The notes under the pieces were generated by a model. It was not told the DNA's origin. It made no database searches and was given only the letters and a program-made list of their open reading frames with translations. From Toxotes chatareus (taxonomy: Eukaryota > Chordata > Actinopteri > Toxotidae), in contig CM028887.1 of the NCBI GenBank assembly GCA_016801885.1, positions 24,041,115 to 24,105,114 on the forward strand: a stretch of 64,000 nucleotides of DNA. The letters are read 5' to 3'. Shown in pieces: positions 57,036 through 64,000 of this stretch. Made by a program: the position numbers and the translations under genes. Each line of letters begins with the position of its first letter. Position 1 is the first letter of the stretch.

Positions 57036-59224
57036 TGCTTTCAAGCTTTTCCCCTTTCATTGCATTGAATATTTATACTTCTGACCAACGTTCATAAGTA
57101 CAGAACCGTGTATATATGTGGTTGTGTTGTTGCATCCATGAATCTATCCAAACAACGTGTGTATTTGTGTATAAAGGCAGTGTGTGTTTGATGGCGCGGA
57201 GCACGCAGCGCCTTGCAGACTCACATTTCCTCCTCTGTATTCATTAGCCTCCTGCTCGCCTCTCCTGGGATGGAGGATTAGGCCGAGAAGGGAAATGAAT
57301 GCTTTCTGGGTAGACGCCGGTCTCTCTGCCTGCAGCAGGAGGTCCATTGTCTGGTTTGATATCCGCGCAGGACACGGGACATCTGATCTGGCAGCCCTGA
57401 CACACATGACACAGCCGTTAGCACAGGGGGACCAGAGAGGAAGCTGAACCAATCTTGACAGGAAGTGCTGCCATTTCCATCTGTGGACTACTGTTTGACT
57501 GCAGGAGTGAAATGCACGTGTGATTGACTTTACGTTAAAAAAGTGGTAGACAGGAACAAAGACTTTGTTGACTTCCTGCTGTCAAGTAGGGACATGTAAA
57601 CAGGAAGTGTGTTTGTGCTCGTGGTGTGAATCATTAAAAGGTGTTGAGGATTGATTTTACTTTGTAACAACAGGAGGAGAGTCAGCAGTTAAGCTTTAAT
57701 TGTGTTGATTAGTTGGAGAGTAAACAAAAGGAAATAGAGTTTGACTTATGGAACATGCAGGGAGGGAATTGATTAGCATTAAAAGCATGTATGAGAGACA
57801 AGGCAGCTCTATGCTGAACCACTCTCGGACAGGAGAGGGAGTTGAAATTTTGATGCAATCAATGGCAGTGGGCAAAAATGCAAAGAGGTTTTCATAATGC
57901 ATTAGCAGCTCCTTGTATTATTCTGCTTCATTACTGAATAATGCTACATCAGGAAATAGATTTTTTTTTTTCAACGAATCTAAAAAAAAAAAACATTCTC
58001 TTGGAGAAAAATAAACTCTCTGAAAATGGTGGCATTAAGCTTCAGAGGATAGAGCATGTCTTTCACCACACCACCCCTTCCCCTCTCTCCTCTGTCCACA
58101 AAATCCATCAAGGGAATTTAAGTAGCTGTTAATTACTTCCCCGTCCCTATTGAAGAGGAAGAGAGTGAGAGGGAAATCGAGAGAGAGAGAGAAAGAGACT
58201 TTAAAAGAGCTAAAGCTTCAGTGCGGTGCAAATCCTCTCTGCCTAACAAAACCAAATCAATCTATACCCCTCAGCCATCCACGAACCACTCTATGCTCAC
58301 ACATACACACACATGGGAAGATGATCCTGTAAATCTGTGGTCTCGAGGGGCTGTTTGAGTGCTATTCCAGGCGTTTTTGGGAGGGGGTGACCACGGGGTT
58401 TTGGGGATTGAAGGAAAAGCGTAAATATCCCCAAATTGCAGCTAAAATGTAACATTAGGATTGGTAAGCCCCACTCTCACCCATAATGTTCCACAGCACT
58501 AAACCATAGCACTAAATGACCTCTATTACAGAGCCTGAACCCATTAAGTCAATACAGGAGAGATTACCTGTGAAATAGAGGCGACTAGCTGCCTGCTCTG
58601 ACAGACGTGGCCCACAAAAAAGCCTGGGGCAAAATTAGATTTGGGGGCCGGGCGTGGCGTGTGCCTGTGGGCTAGAATTAGAGGATGTAGTATCGACCTC
58701 CGCTTGCTTGTTAGGAAGGAATGTGTGTACTGGGACACAAGGTTTGATCACACTGCAAATGGCAGAGATCAAAACCAGGGCAATGTTGTGTGAGTTAAGA
58801 CCGAGTGATGTCCTGAAAGCTGGACTAGACCAGCTAGGGGGTCACGCGTTTTGCAAGGAAGCCCTGCACACTGAATGTCAGAAGTCCAGATGAAAACCAG
58901 TTGTTGGATTCAATTTGCTAAATGCCAAAAATATAAACATGGGAAGTGGTTATTTGTGACAGCAATAGAAAAATATATACAGTATATTAGAATTGTAATG
59001 TATTCCTGTAAAAACAGAGATTCTCAGCACAGTTTGTTTTTTGAGCTGAGCCAGTTTTTAATGTTTACAGCCCTATAAGCATGAATATATTTCACTGACT
59101 GACTGACTGGATGATAAAGCTACACCATAGGTTGGCCTGCAGCGTTTTGGAGCCTCCCTGTTGACTGTTGCTCTTACAAAAACAGATCACGCCAACAGTT
59201 TATTTATTACAGGGCAGTGTTTCC

Positions 59225-59330
59225 AGGCAGTGTTGCCAACTTAGCTCCTTTGTCTCTAAATTTACCGACTTCTACAAATCTATTGACTATTTGGACATAC
59301 TTTAGCTACTTTCCGTAGGGTAGAGTCACC
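59225..59330. mobile_element. Possible degenerate teleost repeat
   Basis: GTTGCCAACTTAGCTCCTTT followed by GTCTCTAAATTTACCGACTT resembles a widespread fish repeat built of TTAGCGACTTT-like units. It is short and diverged; class unknown. Confidence 0.35.
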
Positions 59331-60471
59331 AGTATTGGCCCACGAGTGCGAGGCCGGGCTCTTCCTCTGCAGGCACACCTCACTATGTATCTCATTCAAC
59401 TGACTGCACAGCAGCTGACATGAATGAGCTTCTAACGTTCTCTCTGATCATTTTACAGGTAAATATAGTTACAGCACAGCCACTGTCTTTAACTTAGAAC
59501 CAAACACTGCGTGGTAACATCATGAATATGCTAATTAGTGTATTTCATCATCTATCAACATTTAGCATCCTTTTGAGCAGGATTTAGGTACTTTCCAGTG
59601 AAAGTAGTTCTTTACAGCAGTTCCAAAGCTACTGTACATGGTCCATCCATACAGTAGGTTTTGACCCAGTCTTGTTTAAAGAAGAAATAGTCCCTTTGAA
59701 AACTGTTCACACTATGTTCTGTGGATCATCCAGAATAACAGGGAAACTGTTTCTGGACACACAATTTTTAAATGTCATTTTTCAATGCTGTATACACCAC
59801 ACATAAAATTACTTTCACCTCCATTGTTTTGTGATTCTTTTGAGGCTAGGTTTTGAAATAAATCAATAATTATTTATGGATAGACCACACTAGAGGTAAA
59901 TGAATTTGTGTAATTTGGTTGAACAAACTCTTACGTTATTTCGTTGCCAGTGGATAACATGAATGAAAATCACTGCCTGTCTCATTTTTCTGACCTTGTC
60001 TTTAGTCCACATCCTAACATGCTGAATGAAAACCATTATTCTAAAGCTTTTATTCCCTGAACTCTCTTATTCCTTCAATTTCCTCTTCAACCCCCCCCCG
60101 TTTGCCACACTTAATTTTGTACCAAAGAACCTATAATCATTTCATTGCATTGCTCCACATGTTTGTTATCATGTACTCAAGGCTGAAAGTGAAGTTGTGT
60201 GTGTGTGTGTGTGTATTTTCCTGTCAGATGCTATATGATCAGAACACAGTGATTTCAGTGCTGTGGTCATGCAGTGTCCTGCGTGTTTAGATTCATGCAT
60301 GTAATGACCAAAAGTAAGGAGTGTATGTGTGGTGTCTGTTGTCATAGCAGACATCCCGTAGGGAGCAGATAGCAGTGGAGATGGAGGGAGGATGTTTTTA
60401 AGTACTTCAAAGTGGCCTCGTTCCACACAGCTGAGCACAGAGGTGTGTGTGCTTGTGTGTGTGTCATGTGC

Positions 60472-60472
<1 letters not shown>

Positions 60473-60528
<56 letters not shown>

Positions 60529-60534
60529 CGCGCG
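60473..60534. repeat. (GT)n microsatellite with GC-rich end
   Basis: TG units from 60,473 to about 60,524, then GCGTGCGCGCG. Confidence 0.95.
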
Positions 60535-60662
60535 TCTGTGGGTGTTTAAGTAAACCTGTGTTTGTCTGCATGTAAATGTTATATGTTAATTTGTTTGCAT
60601 TTGTGCACATAATACGTGTGTCAATACATCTCTTAATCTGCACGTGTTTTATATGTTATGCA

Positions 60663-60665
<3 letters not shown>

Positions 60666-60749
<84 letters not shown>

Positions 60750-60754
60750 GTGTG
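60666..60754. repeat. Long (GT)n microsatellite
   Basis: Pure TG to about 60,740 and then TATGTATGTGTGTG. Two long GT arrays and a shorter one (about 60,853-60,886) lie within 420 bp. Confidence 0.95.
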
Positions 60755-60852
60755 AGGTAAAGATGGACTGCTGTCCCTGCCCTCTTCCAGTCTAGACTCC
60801 TCTTGGGAATGAACCACAGAGAGCACTGCAGTGCTTTGGGCCTCTTTTTGAG

Positions 60853-60886
60853 GTGTGTGTGTGCGCGTGCGTGTGTGTGTGTGTGT
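60853..60886. repeat. (GT)n microsatellite with GCGC core
   Basis: GTGTGTGTGTGCGCGTGCGT followed by further GT units. Confidence 0.85.
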
Positions 60887-61055
60887 TGGAAGCTGTTTCA
60901 TGTGTCTCTCATACAGAGGAGTGAAAGAGCAAGGGAAAGTGGGGAAAGTGAATAGATGGAGAGTGTCACAGTGACTGATGTGTTCCTGGTGTCAGCCTTG
61001 GCTGTGGTGAGAGTGAAATCCACTTTCTATTGCTTTGTCTCCTCTTTCCCCGCAG

Positions 61056-61174
61056 GAGAAAATGGAAATAGCCAGCATCGAACCAATGCAGTCAATACCA
61101 GTCTCCAGAAAAGGGCTGAGAGGGACGCTCTCCGGCAGAGAGAGTGATGGAGGGGGGAGTGGGCGATAGCCGGA
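61056..61174 (+). other. Exon-like segment with an ATG
   Basis: Strong acceptor (CTCCTCTTTCCCCGCAG ending 61,055) and a good donor (GTATGT at 61,175). An ATG at 61,062 opens a 35-codon frame (MEIASIEPMQSIPVSRKGLR..., stop TAG 61,167-61,169) that closes just before the donor. It could be a further 5' UTR exon of a long-intron gene or a chance combination. Confidence 0.25.
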
Positions 61175-64000
61175 GTATGTCAGGCTTCATCTGCCCTGTG
61201 TGACACACAGCGCTCTGACAGCTCTGCTGCACTCGATCTAGTCTTAAAACTATCTCTGAGTATAGTCACGCACACTCTTTCTCCTCCCGTGTTGTTCTCT
61301 CTTTCTCACTTGTACACACTCTTCTTCTCTCTTTCAAGTTCTCACTCTATCACTCTCACCCCCTCTGTGCTGTCATTTCACAGCATATGGCCTCCCCCAC
61401 GAAAGTGCCTATACATGTGCGGCTATATGTGTTTGCTCATACTCTTCTCCTCTCCTCTCTGCAGCTGTTTATAAGCTCTTTGTTTATTGTGTGTCTTTAT
61501 TAAAATAGCACCTAGCCAAGTCACATGCATTTAAATGAGCTAGTTATGTAAAAGTAACAAGATGGAGAAGGGTGACTGTGAATCTCTGGTAAAAATGAGA
61601 AGGGAAAGCAGGTGAAAACCCTCTCTCCAGACTTTAAAACATCAAGATGCCGTTGAGTAAGGTTTTAGCTGAACAAGGCTGGGCTGGGAAGTTTTCGTCT
61701 CTGTCTTTTGTTGTTTCCTCTGACCTTTTGATTGGCTGAACTGGCTGTCTGTCAGGGATTCCTAAGCTGTCAATCATTGTGAAATGTCATGCCACCACAC
61801 ATTATTTGTTTTGATTTGTCAGCCTCTTTTGCTTTCTCTGCCCAGTTTTGTCTCATACAAGTGGAGGATTCAGCCACTGGTACAGTTTGGTTATTCAGCC
61901 TCGAGGTGTTTGCGTTGTTCCATGAAACAGTAGTTGCGTTGGTCAGGTGTAAATGCGTGTGACCATGTGTGTGAAAAAGGGCATTGTGTCAGAAAGGAAC
62001 AGGAGCTGATCACAACACATTTGAAACAATCTGAAACACATGTAATGGTTATCACATAGTTAAACATTGTCTGTGTTTAAGATCTATGCAGGCTGCATGA
62101 TTTAGACAACGGTGCTGGTTTAATCGAAGTTAAGTGTAGGCAAAGGCTAATTGTGATTTTTCTCAACAGAATTACATTATTAATGTCTCAGTCCAGAAAG
62201 GTTGGAATTAATATGGTCTAGAGGGATATTTTAATAAGGAGCAGTAACTAATGTTTCGATAAACAGCATATCTTTATTAAAGAGGACATGCTAAGGAGCT
62301 CATGCACCCATGTGACAGGAAGAAGTACTTTACATCAGCCAAATCAGATGTGCCCTTAAAGTAAGAATTTCCTTTATGTTCCCCAGAATCACATAACAAA
62401 AATGTACCTCCAGGGGCTTTACAAGATCTATAGCATATGACTAACTCTGTAATTAGACCCTCAGTTCTAAGATGGCTGTTCACAACAGGAAAGTGAATTA
62501 TACAGTGACCTGGTCATTAAGTTAAAGAGAATTATGAATCTGCCTCCATCCTTATATTATGGGGTATTAGAAACCTTTACCTGTTCCTCAGATCAGGTGA
62601 CTGGACACATTTAAGACAGTTGAACCATATCAACTAAATGTAGACTCCATCTTATTTCATCTTATTTTCTACAATATTGTTGTTATTGTTTTTAATATTT
62701 AAATACATATGTCTTAACATAGTATAAGAGATGTAAGACATGTACCCATCTGTCCCATGGGATTCAGCTCTTAGCCTTTTACACATTGGTGATATCATGG
62801 CCTCCTCTTATTCTGATAAGGACATGCTTTTTATTTTCTGCAGCTTATTAAAAGCTTCAGTCATTACCCTGTGTGCCAAATTATACCTGTGCATATCTTA
62901 TCTCCTTGTCTCCCTGTCTGTTGACACACCAGTTATAAATTCCAGGTCAGCTGATGCATGGAGATTCCCTTTACAAGGATATGGACTGATATGGTCTTGG
63001 TCCTTAACAAAAAAAAAAAAAAAAAATGATTCCATCAGCCAAAATAAAGGAGGGTAAACATATAAGTTAAGGGCAGATTCAGGAAAACAAAGAGCTTTTA
63101 GCTGATCTACTGTAAATAAGGACGCCCTGTAGGAACACAAGAACAGTGCTTACACACTGATGTAAAAAATGGTTTGTTTATTTTACATTAGACAGAAGTG
63201 TACAGTGTTCGCATTGCAGAGGAAACGTCACCTGTATGTGTCTCCCACACAGACGCATACAGTACATACATAATCATTAGTTCTCTCTCTCTGTCTCTAA
63301 TCAGTGGAAGCTCTGCCTCATTCTTTCCTTCTGTAATTACATCCCACGTACTGCATCAAGCAGCAGATTGAATCCTCATCGCCTCGCTAAACGAGTTTCA
63401 AGAAGAAAGATTTAGAGAGACAGAAAGATCTCATCCTCTGTAATGAATTCTGTCTGTCTCTCGTCCCTATCGTCTCTCTGTCACTGTGTGCGCGGCAGAA
63501 TGGGGTTTTTTATATGACGGCTTGATCAAACAAACACACTCGTTGGCACATGGGCTCACACCTTGACACCAAATGTACAGAGACATTATGTCTGATCACA
63601 GCATTGGTGCTTATTATGTGTTTATTACCTTTGACAGAAATTCAGTTTTGAATATTCAGTTGTGTCCTGAATGAATGTGAGCAGTGTTTTAATTAGCAGC
63701 AACTGTTGGAGGTATTTGTGGCTCCTGAAATATGCTGACTAACGAGATGTTAATTAGCTCTATTCAGACACCGGCGCTGCCAGTGGAGGAGAATAGTCCC
63801 CATTCATAATCAGTAGTGCTACGGCCTCGCCTCCACGTCTGTGTATTGATCTGCCTGCGCTGCTGTATTAACATGCATGTCTTTGTTTTGTTGTGTTTTT
63901 TTCCTCCTAAGGTTCTGGTCTTCAGTGCTTCCCTGCTTGTTTTTCCTCGGTGTTTCTGTGTGTGTGATCATGGGTTTGAATATGGCCACAGGGTGTGTGT
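61175..64000. other. Right-hand non-coding stretch
   Basis: No recognised gene. It has CT-rich sequence near 61,275-61,360, an A-run at 63,008-63,027 and a unique stretch with several TAATTA-type sites at about 63,690-63,820. The window ends within similar sequence. Confidence 0.4.

Larger units (their letters stand above)
54570..61055. other. Non-coding stretch
   Basis: No supported gene. It contains GT/CA arrays, a GC-richer unique block at 57,184-57,450, T and A runs near 57,960-57,995, GA-rich sequence near 58,160-58,200, and a possible old repeat at 59,225-59,330. Confidence 0.45.

Noticed and set aside
60656..60901. Minus-strand Thr-His-rich open frame
   Set aside because: Translation of GT microsatellites.

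Overview
The window is vertebrate nuclear DNA, almost certainly from an acanthomorph (percomorph-type) teleost. It shows long spliced genes with GT-AG introns, AATAAA poly(A) signals, many (GT)n microsatellites, tRNA-derived SINEs of teleost type, and a nearly complete copy of a dispersed repeat typical of percomorph genomes (about 35,765-36,245). There is no bacterial or viral gene content. All exon boundaries were read by hand from splice signals, continuity of reading frame and remembered protein families. No search or alignment program was run.

Three protein-coding genes lie head to tail on the + strand. (1) 173-7,639 is the 3' part of tex2, an SMP-domain lipid-transfer protein of ER contact sites; its upstream exons are outside the window. 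Its 3' UTR runs to a poly(A) signal at about 9,680. (2) 10,286-19,162 is complete ccdc40, the coiled-coil molecular-ruler protein of motile cilia, in 18 coding exons (980 codons). A non-coding first exon ends at 9,903. An RFX-type X-box (9,854-9,866) lies only about 170 bp after the last tex2 poly(A) signal. (3) 23,137-37,748 is complete card14 (CARMA2), a CARD/coiled-coil/PDZ/SH3/GUK scaffold of the NF-kB pathway, in 20 coding exons (977 codons). In human, CCDC40 and CARD14 are close on 17q25.3 but GAA and EIF4A3 lie between them. Neither is seen here, and TEX2 is elsewhere on human 17q.

The ccdc40-card14 gap (19.2-23.0 kb) holds a minus-strand SINE and a decayed second copy of the last ccdc40 exon (about 20,825-21,100), whose 3' end has folded back into a long quasi-palindrome. 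The card14 introns carry two old dispersed repeats and a 17-bp inverted repeat.

Downstream of card14 (38-64 kb) the sequence is gene-poor. It contains a SINE, a possible two-exon unrecognised gene (39,860-40,546), and a CpG-rich probable first exon near 40,860-41,060. These are followed by three isolated exon-like segments (44,503-44,571; 54,483-54,569; 61,056-61,174) that could be 5' UTR exons of a long-intron gene running off the right edge. The rest is intronic or intergenic DNA with many GT arrays, one very C-rich tract (46.7 kb) and a perfect 15-bp palindrome (47,873-47,905). I see no new enzymatic or defence system. The most unusual items are the decayed, folded-back ccdc40 exon copy and the unrecognised basic ORF near 40 kb.
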